Source of the DNA: an uncultured Collinsella sp.
GTDB taxonomy: Bacteria > Actinomycetota > Coriobacteriia > Coriobacteriales > Coriobacteriaceae
Assembly (NCBI GenBank): GCA_900551555.1
Contig: URWC01000002.1
Coordinates: forward strand, 1-35,333
Length of the DNA: 35,333 nucleotides
Reading direction: 5' to 3'
Shown: positions 25,421 to 32,381 of the stretch, piece after piece
Layout of the letters: each line of letters starts with the position of its first letter
Numbering within the stretch: position 1 is the first letter of the stretch
Translations under genes and position numbers: made by a program
The notes under the pieces: model-generated
Seen by the model: the letters and a program-made list of their open reading frames with translations, nothing else
Database searches by the model: none
What the model was told of the DNA's origin: nothing

Positions 25421-26470
25421 TTAGAGGAACATCATGAACAGCTTGGCCATGACAAAGCTGATGAGTCCGCAGGCGGGGAAGGTGAAGAACCAGGTGAACA
25501 TCATGTCCTTGACGACTCCGAAGTTGATGGCCGAGAGGCGCTTGACGGCACCGACGCCCATGATGGCGCAGGTCTTGATGTGTGTGGAGGACACGGGGAT
25601 GCCGGTAAGGGTGGCAAGCAGCAAGTTCGCGGCGCCTGCGAGGTCGGCAGAGAAGCCCTGATACTTCTCGAGCTTGACCATGCTCTGGCCGACGGACTTG
25701 ATGATGCGCTCGCCGCCCACGCTGGTGCCGATACCCATAGTGGCCGAGCACAGCAGCATAATCCAGATGGGGATGCCGGCATCGCCGATGCTCGTCTGGC
25801 CGTTGGCGAAGGCCACGCCTAAAAAGAGCACGCCGATGAACTTCTGTCCATCCTGCGCGCCGTGCATAAAGCTCATGGCCGCGGCGCTCGCGATCTGAGC
25901 GTATTTAAAGAAGACATTGGCACGTCGCCTGTTGGCGGCGGCGAAAAGAATCGAGACGAGCTTGCACAGGACCCAGCCCATAACAAAGCCCAGGCCGATG
26001 GAGAGCGCCAGGCCGTAGATGACCTTCATCCACTCGTGGACGTTGACGCTGCTCGCGCCGCCGAGGGCGATGGCGGCACCGGTCAGGCCGGCGATAAGGC
26101 TGTGGCTTTGCGAGGTGGGGATGCCAAAACGCGACGCTGTGGCGCCGTAGACGACGATGGAGAACAGCGCCGCGCACAGGCAGGCGAGCGCCATGGTGCT
26201 GTTTCCGCCAAAGTCGACGATATGTGAGATGGTGTTGGCGACGCTCGCGTTAAAGTGCGTCATGATGAGCACGCCGAGGAAGTTGAATGCGGCGCTCATG
26301 AGAATGGCGGCGCGGGCGGGCATGCAACGCGTAGTGACGCAGGTCGCGATGGCGTTGGGCGCGTCGGTCCATCCATTGACGAAGATGGCGCCCAACGCGA
26401 GGATCACGGTGACGGCAAGGACTGGGTTCGACACAATTTGGCCGAGGAAGGTTGAGAACGTTACGTCCAT
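25421..26470 (-). CDS. pit: PiT-family low-affinity phosphate permease
   Basis: 349 aa, about 10 membrane segments, with the duplicated PiT signature: GWTDAPNAIATCVTTR near residue 33 in the first half and FMHGAQDGQKFIGVLF in the second, each carrying the conserved (N/G)xD core. It would move metal-phosphate by proton symport. Lengths of 330-350 are usual for this bacterial subgroup. The ribosome site before the ATG is weak (GAGAAAG at about 7 bases). Together with pstSCAB this gives the organism both low- and high-affinity phosphate uptake within 10 kb. An unusual strong ribosome-site-like sequence lies in the leader. Confidence 0.94.
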   Translation of the reverse strand: MDVTFSTFLGQIVSNPVLAVTVILALGAIFVNGWTDAPNAIATCVTTRCMPARAAILMSAAFNFLGVLIMTHFNASVANTISHIVDFGGNSTMALACLCAALFSIVVYGATASRFGIPTSQSHSLIAGLTGAAIALGGASSVNVHEWMKVIYGLALSIGLGFVMGWVLCKLVSILFAAANRRRANVFFKYAQIASAAAMSFMHGAQDGQKFIGVLFLGVAFANGQTSIGDAGIPIWIMLLCSATMGIGTSVGGERIIKSVGQSMVKLEKYQGFSADLAGAANLLLATLTGIPVSSTHIKTCAIMGVGAVKRLSAINFGVVKDMMFTWFFTFPACGLISFVMAKLFMMFL

Positions 26471-26500
26471 ATATGGGCTTTCTCGAAGTTTGCAGGCACG

Positions 26501-26532
26501 TTACAAAAACATGATAAATCGTATCACCTCCT
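26501..26532 (-). other. Possible three-codon leader ORF ahead of pit
   Basis: On the minus strand AGGAGGTGAT (26523-26532), a 10-base match to the 16S anti-ribosome-site, is followed 10 bases later by ATG TTT TTG TAA (26512-26501). That would encode only Met-Phe-Leu, ending about 30 bases before the pit start, whose own ribosome site is poor. It may be a minimal leader peptide or ribosome loading site feeding pit. It could also be chance. Confidence 0.3.
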
Positions 26533-26601
26533 GCGGGTTTCTTTACCGAGTTCTGATGGGAGAAGTGAACTTTTTGGCACTAAAATTGAATATTAGCCCT
26601 G

Positions 26602-26630
26602 TTGACCGCGGGTATTCTTTTTGCTAACAC
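26602..26630 (+). promoter_or_regulatory. Candidate promoter for the small hypothetical gene
   Basis: TTGACC at 26602-26607 and TAACAC at 26625-26630 are 17 bases apart. The -35 is good, the -10 weak. The site lies in the A/T-rich divergent region between pit and the gene at 26721. Confidence 0.35.
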
Positions 26631-26720
26631 GCCATGCGGACACGTGCGATTGCTCCGACACTCCAAAACCACAGTCTGTTCGCTTTACAACATGCAAACA
26701 TGCGTTCGATAATAGGAGAC

Positions 26721-27059
26721 ATGGAATATCGACAGACAGATGGCAAAACTCGGCGCGTGCACAAGCAGTATGTGGACGTCGTGGCTCGCATCCTCGCGGG
26801 CGGACAGGTCGTGCCGGTCACCGTCTGCTGGGTCGACGGTCGTTGCTTTACGATTGACGAGATTGTCTCGACCACTGGGTTTGGCCTGACGGTTCACGGC
26901 ATTCGTACGGCAACCTATAAGGTGCGTTTTGGCGGGCATGCGACCGAGTTGTATCTGGAGGACCAGACGCGTGAACGACCAGATGGCTCGCAGGCCCATC
27001 TGATGCGTTGGTGGGTGTGGGCATTCGACCGTACGCTCGAGGGCGAGCGCCGTAGGTAA
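26721..27059 (+). CDS. Small hypothetical protein, beta-rich
   Basis: 112 aa, not recognised with certainty. No signal peptide or membrane segment. The middle reads VPVTVCWVDGRCFTIDEIV, then YKVRFGGHATELYLE, ending RWWVWAFDRTLEGERRR; alternating hydrophobic residues and many Trp/Tyr/Val suggest a small beta-barrel, reminiscent of short Firmicute/Actinobacteria hypotheticals with a WxDGRxFxI motif followed by an RWWV strand. I place the start at the ATG at 26721, just 2 bases after AGGAG, which is too close to be ideal; in-frame ATGs at 26700 and 26634 have no ribosome site. Codon use matches neighbours. Stop is 79 bases before the next gene. Confidence 0.6.
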   Translation: MEYRQTDGKTRRVHKQYVDVVARILAGGQVVPVTVCWVDGRCFTIDEIVSTTGFGLTVHGIRTATYKVRFGGHATELYLEDQTRERPDGSQAHLMRWWVWAFDRTLEGERRR

Positions 27060-27138
27060 GGACGTACGGCATTCGGGTACAATGACAGGAATCTTGTCAC
27101 CTACGGCGCTGTCGCGGCGCTTTTGAAAGGACGAACCT

Positions 27139-27834
27139 ATGAACGATATCCAGGGCTATCAGAACGGCCCCGTCGAGACCGGCGCAAGCCGTGCCAAGGA
27201 GATGTCGCCGCGCGCGTACAATCTCGCCATGTCTGCCCTGATCTTCTTGGGCTTTTGCGCCATGGGTGCCGGCGCCTACTTTACGAGCACCATGTCGTTT
27301 GCGCGCATGATGATGAACGGCGCCGCCTTGCCGCTGGTCTTTGGCTCGTTTATTTTGACCATCGTCGGCATGGTCATGATGTCGGCCGCCGCCAGCAAGC
27401 AGTCCGTGGGCCTGTCCCTTGTGGGCTACGTAATCTTTGCGAGTACCTTTGGCCTGACCGCGTCGTTTGGCCTTGCCAACTACGACCTGCCCACCATCAA
27501 CACTGCCTTTATCGCCACGGCCGCCATCACCTTTGTCTTTGGCGCCTTGGGCGTGACGTTCCCCAAGTTTTTCCAGCGCGTATATGGCATCGGTTTTGGC
27601 ATTCTGCTCGCCACTATTCTGGTTGAGATCGTGCTGATGTTCATGGGTGTCTCGCAGACCATCACCGACCTGATCGTGATCGTGGTGTTTGCCGGCTTTA
27701 TTGGCTACGACACCTATGTTGCCACGACGGTGCCGCCTACGCTGCCCAACGCCGTGCTCATGGCGTCCAATCTATTCGTGGACATTATCAACGTGTTCTT
27801 GCGCATCCTGAACATCCTTGGCCGTCGCGACTAG
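27139..27834 (+). CDS. Bax inhibitor-1/YccA-family membrane protein
   Basis: 231 aa integral membrane protein with seven predicted hydrophobic segments after a 30-residue soluble N-terminus. Order and motifs fit the UPF0005/BI-1 family, whose bacterial members leak or transport cations and interact with FtsH in some species: FGALGVTFPKFFQRVYGIGFG-like fifth/sixth helix region (TFVFGALGVT), AGFIGYDTYVA with the conserved aspartate, and a C-terminal NLFVDIINVFLRILNILGRRD, the family's closing motif. AAAGGAC is about 8 bases before the ATG. Stands alone, followed by a terminator. Role here unknown. Confidence 0.9.
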   Translation: MNDIQGYQNGPVETGASRAKEMSPRAYNLAMSALIFLGFCAMGAGAYFTSTMSFARMMMNGAALPLVFGSFILTIVGMVMMSAAASKQSVGLSLVGYVIFASTFGLTASFGLANYDLPTINTAFIATAAITFVFGALGVTFPKFFQRVYGIGFGILLATILVEIVLMFMGVSQTITDLIVIVVFAGFIGYDTYVATTVPPTLPNAVLMASNLFVDIINVFLRILNILGRRD

Positions 27835-27877
27835 TGGCGAATTGCGGCGGTGCTTGCCGTACGTGTAAATCGATGCG

Positions 27878-27906
27878 AAAGGCGGTCCTTCGGGGCCTTC
27901 TTTTTT
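27878..27906 (+). terminator. Terminator with UUCG tetraloop after the BI-1 gene
   Basis: GGTCC 27884-27888 and GGGCC 27893-27897 close a TTCG tetraloop; flanking AAAGG and TCTTT extend the stem across one mismatch, and a T-run ends at 27906. Confidence 0.85.
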
Positions 27907-27972
27907 GTACGCTGCGGGGTATCATGGATGGGAAAAGCCGATAGCGGCAGAGACCGAGAAAGGTGACCACTT

Positions 27973-29088
27973 ATGGCAGACGTCGACAACAGGAACCGTA
28001 ACCGCAGGTCCAACCGAGCGGGTCAGCCCAATCCCAAGCGCGAGGCGCGTGCCAAGGCCGCCGAGCGTCACGTGGCAACTGTGTCCGAAGCGTGCGCCAA
28101 GGATATCGAGCGTTCGCTTGCCGGTGTTCGCGAGTTTGACGGTATGCCTGCCGGCTTTGTCTCGGCGATGAAGGCCAAGGTTCAGAGTGCTGTGGCCACC
28201 GAAGAACAGGTTGCCGAGGACGTCGAGGGCGCGGAGGCTGCCGAGGTCGAGGCAGCTCCTGAGCCCGTCGAGGAGCCTGCCGAGGAAATCGCCGAAGCTG
28301 AGTCCGCGCCTGCTGAGGAGCCTGCTGCGTCCCTGCCTGAGGTCACCGTGCTCGATGCCTCCGCCACGCAGGCCATCTTGGACAACGGTCGTGGCTATGC
28401 GCAGTTCTGCGACATGGCCGTGCTCGCCTTTGCCTCGTTCACCAACCCGGGCGGTGGCTATATTCAGGGTTATCTGGGCCAGGAGGCCACACTGTGCGCC
28501 GATTCGTATCTGTACAACGTTCTCGATAAGCAGCGCAAATGGTACGGCGAGAACCGTCGCCGCAACATCAACTGCGAGCTCTATCGTAACCGCGCCCTAG
28601 TGGTGCCTGCGGTGCGCTTCGACCGCAACCACGTGCATGCATACGCCGACGTGATCGTGGCCGCCGCGCCCAACGTTAAGCGCGCCCGCCAGGAGTATCG
28701 CGTGAGCGACGATGCTCTGCTGGATGCCCTGCGCGACCGCATTCGCTTTGTGCTTGCCATCTGCGACGAGCTGGGTCGCGAGAAGCTCGTGCTGGGTGCT
28801 TGGGGCTGCGACAACAACGGCTTTGACGCAGAGGCCGTGGCCGAGCTCTTCCGCAAGGAGCTCGCGTCGGGCGACTTTAAGGTCAAGCAAGTCTTCTTTG
28901 CCGTGCCTTCTACGCACTGGGATGAGGATTTTGCCAAGTTCGAGCACGTGCTGGCAAACTTCCCCGAGCGCAACGAGGAGTCCTATGCTCAGGTTGCCGC
29001 TCGCGCTGCGGCAGCTCGCGCCGCCGAGCAGGCCCAGGCTGCTACCGAGGATGATGAGGACGAGGACGATTGGCGCAAGTACCTGTAA
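27973..29088 (+). CDS. TIGR02452/PARG-like macrodomain protein with altered QEE motif
   Basis: 371 aa. Residues 1-55 are basic then helical; residues about 60-125 form an Ala/Glu/Pro-rich acidic linker; the rest is a microbial PARG-type macrodomain (TIGR02452 family), a fold that hydrolyses or binds ADP-ribose. Seen: FASFTNPGGGYIQGYLGQEA with GGG at 160-162 and Q170-E171-A172, SYLYNVL, DVIVAAAPN, and LGAWGCDNNGFDAEAVAELF. Canonical PARG signature is GGG-X6-8-QEE, the last Glu being catalytic; here it is Ala, so hydrolysis may be lost while binding remains. The C-terminus is acidic. No toxin or ADP-ribosyltransferase partner lies next to it. A terminator follows. Confidence 0.85.
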   Translation: MADVDNRNRNRRSNRAGQPNPKREARAKAAERHVATVSEACAKDIERSLAGVREFDGMPAGFVSAMKAKVQSAVATEEQVAEDVEGAEAAEVEAAPEPVEEPAEEIAEAESAPAEEPAASLPEVTVLDASATQAILDNGRGYAQFCDMAVLAFASFTNPGGGYIQGYLGQEATLCADSYLYNVLDKQRKWYGENRRRNINCELYRNRALVVPAVRFDRNHVHAYADVIVAAAPNVKRARQEYRVSDDALLDALRDRIRFVLAICDELGREKLVLGAWGCDNNGFDAEAVAELFRKELASGDFKVKQVFFAVPSTHWDEDFAKFEHVLANFPERNEESYAQVAARAAAARAAEQAQAATEDDEDEDDWRKYL

Positions 29089-29114
29089 CCGGTACGTGTT
29101 GACAGATAGGTCGA

Positions 29115-29147
29115 GCCGGCGGGAGAGGCTGCTCCCGCCGGCTTTTT
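29115..29147 (+). terminator. Rho-independent terminator after the PARG-like gene
   Basis: GCCGGCGGGAG 29115-29125 pairs perfectly with CTCCCGCCGGC 29132-29142 around a 6-base loop, followed by TTTTT. Confidence 0.95.
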
Positions 29148-29167
29148 ACTAAAAGGAAGGGCTTACG

Positions 29168-29827
29168 ATGAAAAACGTTCTATGCTTTGGCGACAGCAAC
29201 ACCTATGGTTACGATCCGGCGGGCATGCGCGACGGCACCGCGGTGCGCTATGCGCGGGATGTGCGCTGGTGTGGCGTGGCCCAACGTGACTTAGGCGAGG
29301 GCTGGCATGTAATTGAAGAAGGCCTCAACGGCCGCACGACGGTACGCGACGACATGTGCCATCTGGACACCAATCTTAACGGCATTCGCGCGCTTCCGAT
29401 GATGCTCGAGGCCCATAAGCCGCTGGACGCCATTGTGATCATGCTGGGCACCAACGACTGCAAGACGGTCTTTAACGTGACGGCTGCCGATATCGCTCGT
29501 GGCGCCATGGCGCTGATTCGCGCCGTCCGCGCGTTTCCGTGGACCGACGCTGCGCCTTGTCCGCGCATTCTGCTGATGGCGCCTATCAAGATTAAGCCGC
29601 AAATCGCCGACGTATATATGACCGATTTTGACGAGCATTCCGTAGAAGCCTCGGAACATTTTGGTGAGTACTACGCGCATGTGGCTGAGCAGTTTGGCTG
29701 CGACTTTATGAATGCCGCCGACTTTGCCGAGCCGGGCGATATCGACTATCTGCATATGATGCCCGAAAGCCATGAGAGCCTGGGTCACGCCGTGGCAGCC
29801 AAGCTCCAAGAGATGCTCGGTGAGTAG
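29168..29827 (+). CDS. SGNH/GDSL-family hydrolase
   Basis: 219 aa with no signal peptide, so cytoplasmic esterase or acyl hydrolase; substrate unknown. The four SGNH blocks are visible: VLCFGDSNTYGYDP with the nucleophile Ser10, GLNGRTT for block II (Gly/Asn region), IVIMLGTNDCK with the oxyanion Asn in block III, and DIDYLHMMPESHESLG for the D-x-x-H block V. It resembles arylesterase-like SGNH proteins (RYARDVRWCGV region after the nucleophile). AAGGAAGG lies just before the ATG. It is read from a site directly after a terminator and converges on thiD. Confidence 0.92.
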   Translation: MKNVLCFGDSNTYGYDPAGMRDGTAVRYARDVRWCGVAQRDLGEGWHVIEEGLNGRTTVRDDMCHLDTNLNGIRALPMMLEAHKPLDAIVIMLGTNDCKTVFNVTAADIARGAMALIRAVRAFPWTDAAPCPRILLMAPIKIKPQIADVYMTDFDEHSVEASEHFGEYYAHVAEQFGCDFMNAADFAEPGDIDYLHMMPESHESLGHAVAAKLQEMLGE

Positions 29828-29837
29828 CGCGACCCCA

Positions 29838-29907
29838 AACCACCGCAAAGGTGCCTGTCCCCTTTGCGGTGGTTCAAAGGGGGCGGGCGCCTTTGCGGTG
29901 GCTTGGG
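29838..29907. repeat. 14-bp inverted repeat plus third arm copy
   Basis: AACCACCGCAAAGG 29838-29851 is perfectly inverted as CCTTTGCGGTGGTT 29861-29874 around TGCCTGTCC. A third arm copy in direct orientation to the second, CCTTTGCGGTGG, lies at 29890-29901. The first arm could pair with either of the others, giving two alternative hairpins. It sits between the convergent SGNH and thiD genes. The loop belongs to GGTGCCTGTC, which recurs inverted at 30887-30896 on the other side of thiD. This looks like a dispersed intergenic repeat rather than a simple terminator, since there is no T-run. Confidence 0.8.
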
Positions 29908-29916
29908 CTGCGAATC

Positions 29917-30747
29917 TTAATACTGCCACATGTGGTTGACAGGGCCGGAGCCTTTGCCCATGTTCAGGCCGGCGGCCAGAGCGCCTGTCAGGTATGCCTT
30001 GCCGGCGTTGACGGCATCGGCAAGATCCATGCCCTGGGCCAGCGCGCAGGCGATGGCGGACGAGAGCGTGCATCCGGTGCCGTGCGTGTTGTCGGTCTCG
30101 ATGCGCTTGTGGCGGAACCACGTGGTGAGTGGATCTCCAAGATGGTTGCCCTCGTCATCGAGCGGCGCGGGCTCTGCTAGCACATCGTTGGCCTCGTTGA
30201 CAAAATGCCCGCCCTTAACGAGAGACGCGCAACCAAAGCGGCGGGTGAGGAGCATGGCAGCATTTTGCTGCGTGCGCTCGGAGTCGACCTCGTAGTCGAG
30301 CAGGGCCATGGCCTCGGGAATATTGGGCGTGATAACCGTCGCTAGCGGGAACAGGCGGCGGGTGAGCGCCTCGGCGGCATCTTCGGCAATCAGCCGTGCG
30401 CCCGAGGTGGCTACCATGACGGGGTCGACGACCACGTTTGTTGCGTTCCAGGCGCTCAAGCGGTCGGCGATGACTTCGATAATCTCGACAGAAGAAACCA
30501 TGCCGATCTTGACGGCGTTCGGGCGGATATCGTCAAAAACGGCGTCAATTTGCGCGGCTACGATATCTGGCGAGATATCCTGTACGGCGGTGACGCCCAA
30601 GGTGTTCTGTGCGGTGATGGCGGTGATGGCCGTCTCGGCATACAGGCGGTGCGCCGTGATGGTCTTGATGTCGGCCTGAATGCCGGCGCCACCGCTGGAA
30701 TCGGATCCTGCGATGGATAGAACGGCAGGTACCTTACTGCGATCCAT
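29917..30747 (-). CDS. thiD: ThiD, HMP/HMP-P kinase (GC-rich copy)
   Basis: 276 aa ribokinase-fold kinase that phosphorylates hydroxymethylpyrimidine and its monophosphate to HMP-PP for thiamine synthesis. Motifs: SIAGSDSSGGAGIQADIK at the N-terminus, AITAQNTLGV, VVVDPVMVATSG, TPNIPEA, SLVKGGHF and the catalytic NTHGTGCTLSSAIA with the anion-hole Gly and base Cys-adjacent region. An acidic loop (APLDDEGNHLGDPLTTWF) precedes the catalytic motif. The ATG has AGGGAG 5 bases upstream. Codons end mostly in C/G as in the rest of the left part. A second, A/T-rich thiD lies at 32,382-33,173. Confidence 0.95.
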   Translation of the reverse strand: MDRSKVPAVLSIAGSDSSGGAGIQADIKTITAHRLYAETAITAITAQNTLGVTAVQDISPDIVAAQIDAVFDDIRPNAVKIGMVSSVEIIEVIADRLSAWNATNVVVDPVMVATSGARLIAEDAAEALTRRLFPLATVITPNIPEAMALLDYEVDSERTQQNAAMLLTRRFGCASLVKGGHFVNEANDVLAEPAPLDDEGNHLGDPLTTWFRHKRIETDNTHGTGCTLSSAIACALAQGMDLADAVNAGKAYLTGALAAGLNMGKGSGPVNHMWQY

Positions 30748-30793
30748 GTTCGCTCCCTTGTTCGGTCGGAATCAAATGGGTCTATAAGCCAGC

Positions 30794-30834
30794 ATTATAA
30801 TGATGCCCGGGCCGACTCTATGTCGAACCCGGGC
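30794..30834 (-). promoter_or_regulatory. Hairpin and -10-like element between thiC and thiD
   Basis: GCCCGGG 30805-30811 pairs with CCCGGGC 30828-30834, the stem continuing as CGAC/GTCG after a bulge. It follows thiC on the minus strand but has no T-run; instead TATAAT (minus strand, 30799-30794) follows 5 bases later, so it could be a terminator-like end of thiC, a promoter for thiD, or both. No good -35 is seen. The 181-base gap also holds a 6-bp hairpin (TCGCCG/CGGCGA) just beyond the thiC stop. Confidence 0.4.
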
Positions 30835-30928
30835 GGGCGATGCAATCTTTACGCAAATGCAAGCAAATGTTCACACGTCAACAATTGACAGGCACCAGCT
30901 CGCCGACAGAAGCGGCCGCGGCGACAGG

Positions 30929-32242
30929 CTAGTCCTCCATGCCGAGGTCGATCGTGGTGCCCTCGAAGATCTTGTTGACGGTGCGGACGGCGCACATCTT
31001 GCCACACATGGTGCAAGTGCCCTCGGTGGCGGCGGGGGACTCCTCGTAGCGCTTCTTGCCCGTAACCGGGTCGAGCGCGCACTCCCACATGGCGTCCCAG
31101 TCGAGCTTGCGGCGTGCCTGGCCCATCTTGTCGTCCATGTCGCGGGCGTGGGGCACCTTCTTGGCGATGTCGGCGGCGTGTGCGGCGATCTTGGTGGCCA
31201 TGAGGCCGTCGAGCACATCCTGGGCGTTGGGCAGGCATAGGTGCTCTGCCGGTGTCACGTAGCACAGGAAGGCTGCTCCGTTCATCGCTGCCACAGCTCC
31301 ACCGATTGCTGCTGTGATGTGGTCATAGCCCGGTGCGATATCTGTTACGAGAGGTCCAAGTACATAGAATGGTGCTCCCATACAGATTGACTGCTGTACC
31401 TTCATGTTTGCTGCTACCTGATCAAGCGGCACATGTCCCGGTCCCTCTACCATGACCTGTACGTTGTGATCCCATGCACGCTTTGTGAGCTCTCCAAGTC
31501 TTACAAGCTCCTCTATCTGGCATACATCTGTTGCGTCTGCCAAGCAGCCCGGTCTGCAGGCATCTCCGAGTGAGATTGTCACATCATGCTCCTCACAGAT
31601 TTCAAGTATCTCATCATAGTGCTCGTAGAATGGATTTTCTTCTCCTGTCATGCACATCCATGCAAAGACAAGGCTTCCTCCACGGCTTACAATATTCATC
31701 TTACGCTTATGCTTTTTAATCTGGTCTATGGTTTTTCTTGTGATTCCACAGTGAAGTGTGACGAAGTCCACTCCATCCTCAGCATGGAGTCTGACTACAT
31801 CGACAAAATCCTGTGCTGTAAGTGTCGCAAGATCACGCTGATAATGGATTACGCTGTCATAAACAGGCACTGTTCCTATCATTGCAGGACATTCGCTTGT
31901 GAGCTTCTGTCTGAATGGCTGTGTGTTACCATGGCTTGAAAGATCCATGATAGCCTCCGCTCCAAGCTTTACAGCACTCATGACCTTCTGCATCTCCACA
32001 TCATAGTCCTTGCAGTCTCTTGAGACTCCGAGGTTTACATTGATTTTTGTGCGAAGCATGCTTCCAACACCCTCTGCATCAAGTGACTTGTGATGCTTGT
32101 TTGCAGGAATAGCTACCTTTCCGCTTGCAACAAGCTCCATCAGTTTGTCTACATCCATCTTCTCTTTCTTTGCTACCTTTTCAATTTCAGGTGTTACGAT
32201 GCCTTTTCTTGCGGCATCCATCTGTGTTGTGTAATTACTCAT
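30929..32242 (-). CDS. thiC: ThiC, HMP-P synthase; hybrid of two compositions
   Basis: 437 aa radical-SAM enzyme converting aminoimidazole ribotide to HMP phosphate. Seen: MSNYTTQMDAARKGIVTPE start, SHGNTQPFRQK, VDFVTLHCGITRKTI, SRGGSLVFAWM, GDACRPGC, EGPGHVPLDQ, LVTDIAPGYDHIT, TPAEHLCLPN, and a C-terminal cluster C410-x2-C413-x3-C417 (CTMCGKMC) that would hold the [4Fe-4S]. Reading frame is continuous and of family length. Codons for residues 1 to about 335 end mostly in A/T (A/T-rich DNA); from about residue 337 they end almost only in C/G. AGGAGA is 5 bases before the ATG. The gene is either a real recombinant or an assembly join; see findings. Confidence 0.93.
   Translation of the reverse strand: MSNYTTQMDAARKGIVTPEIEKVAKKEKMDVDKLMELVASGKVAIPANKHHKSLDAEGVGSMLRTKINVNLGVSRDCKDYDVEMQKVMSAVKLGAEAIMDLSSHGNTQPFRQKLTSECPAMIGTVPVYDSVIHYQRDLATLTAQDFVDVVRLHAEDGVDFVTLHCGITRKTIDQIKKHKRKMNIVSRGGSLVFAWMCMTGEENPFYEHYDEILEICEEHDVTISLGDACRPGCLADATDVCQIEELVRLGELTKRAWDHNVQVMVEGPGHVPLDQVAANMKVQQSICMGAPFYVLGPLVTDIAPGYDHITAAIGGAVAAMNGAAFLCYVTPAEHLCLPNAQDVLDGLMATKIAAHAADIAKKVPHARDMDDKMGQARRKLDWDAMWECALDPVTGKKRYEESPAATEGTCTMCGKMCAVRTVNKIFEGTTIDLGMED
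31228..31240. other. Composition breakpoint inside thiC
   Basis: Read on the minus strand, codons before this point are of the type ACA CCG GCA GAG CAC CTA, and those after are CTG CCC AAC GCC CAG GAT. The switch falls in the conserved PAEHLCLPN motif. All DNA to the right, up to the window end, is A/T-rich and unlike the left 31 kb. Confidence 0.8.
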
Positions 32243-32304
32243 TGTACTCTCCTGTTCTTATTGTTATTAGTCTTATTAATTAGTAATTATTCGGACCTCC
32301 TTGT

Positions 32305-32371
32305 GAACAAAAATCTGCCATTTATATGCAAGCACGACGCATCAGCTTTTGTTCTAAGTGAATCTGAATAG
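32305..32371. repeat. Intergenic hairpin repeat, copy A
   Basis: Shares about 65 bases with copy B at 35165-35237 (same orientation), including AAAATCTGC, ATGCAAGCA, GACGCATCAGCTTTT, GTTCT and TCTGAATAGT blocks. GAACAAAA 32305-32312 pairs with TTTTGTTC 32347-32354, and CTG/CAG extends the stem inward, so both strands can fold. It lies between thiD and thiC, 63 bases before the thiC start, with an extra AAGGAGG-like sequence in between. Could be an intercistronic RNA structure or a family-specific dispersed repeat. Confidence 0.75.
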
Positions 32372-32381
32372 TTGCTATTAT

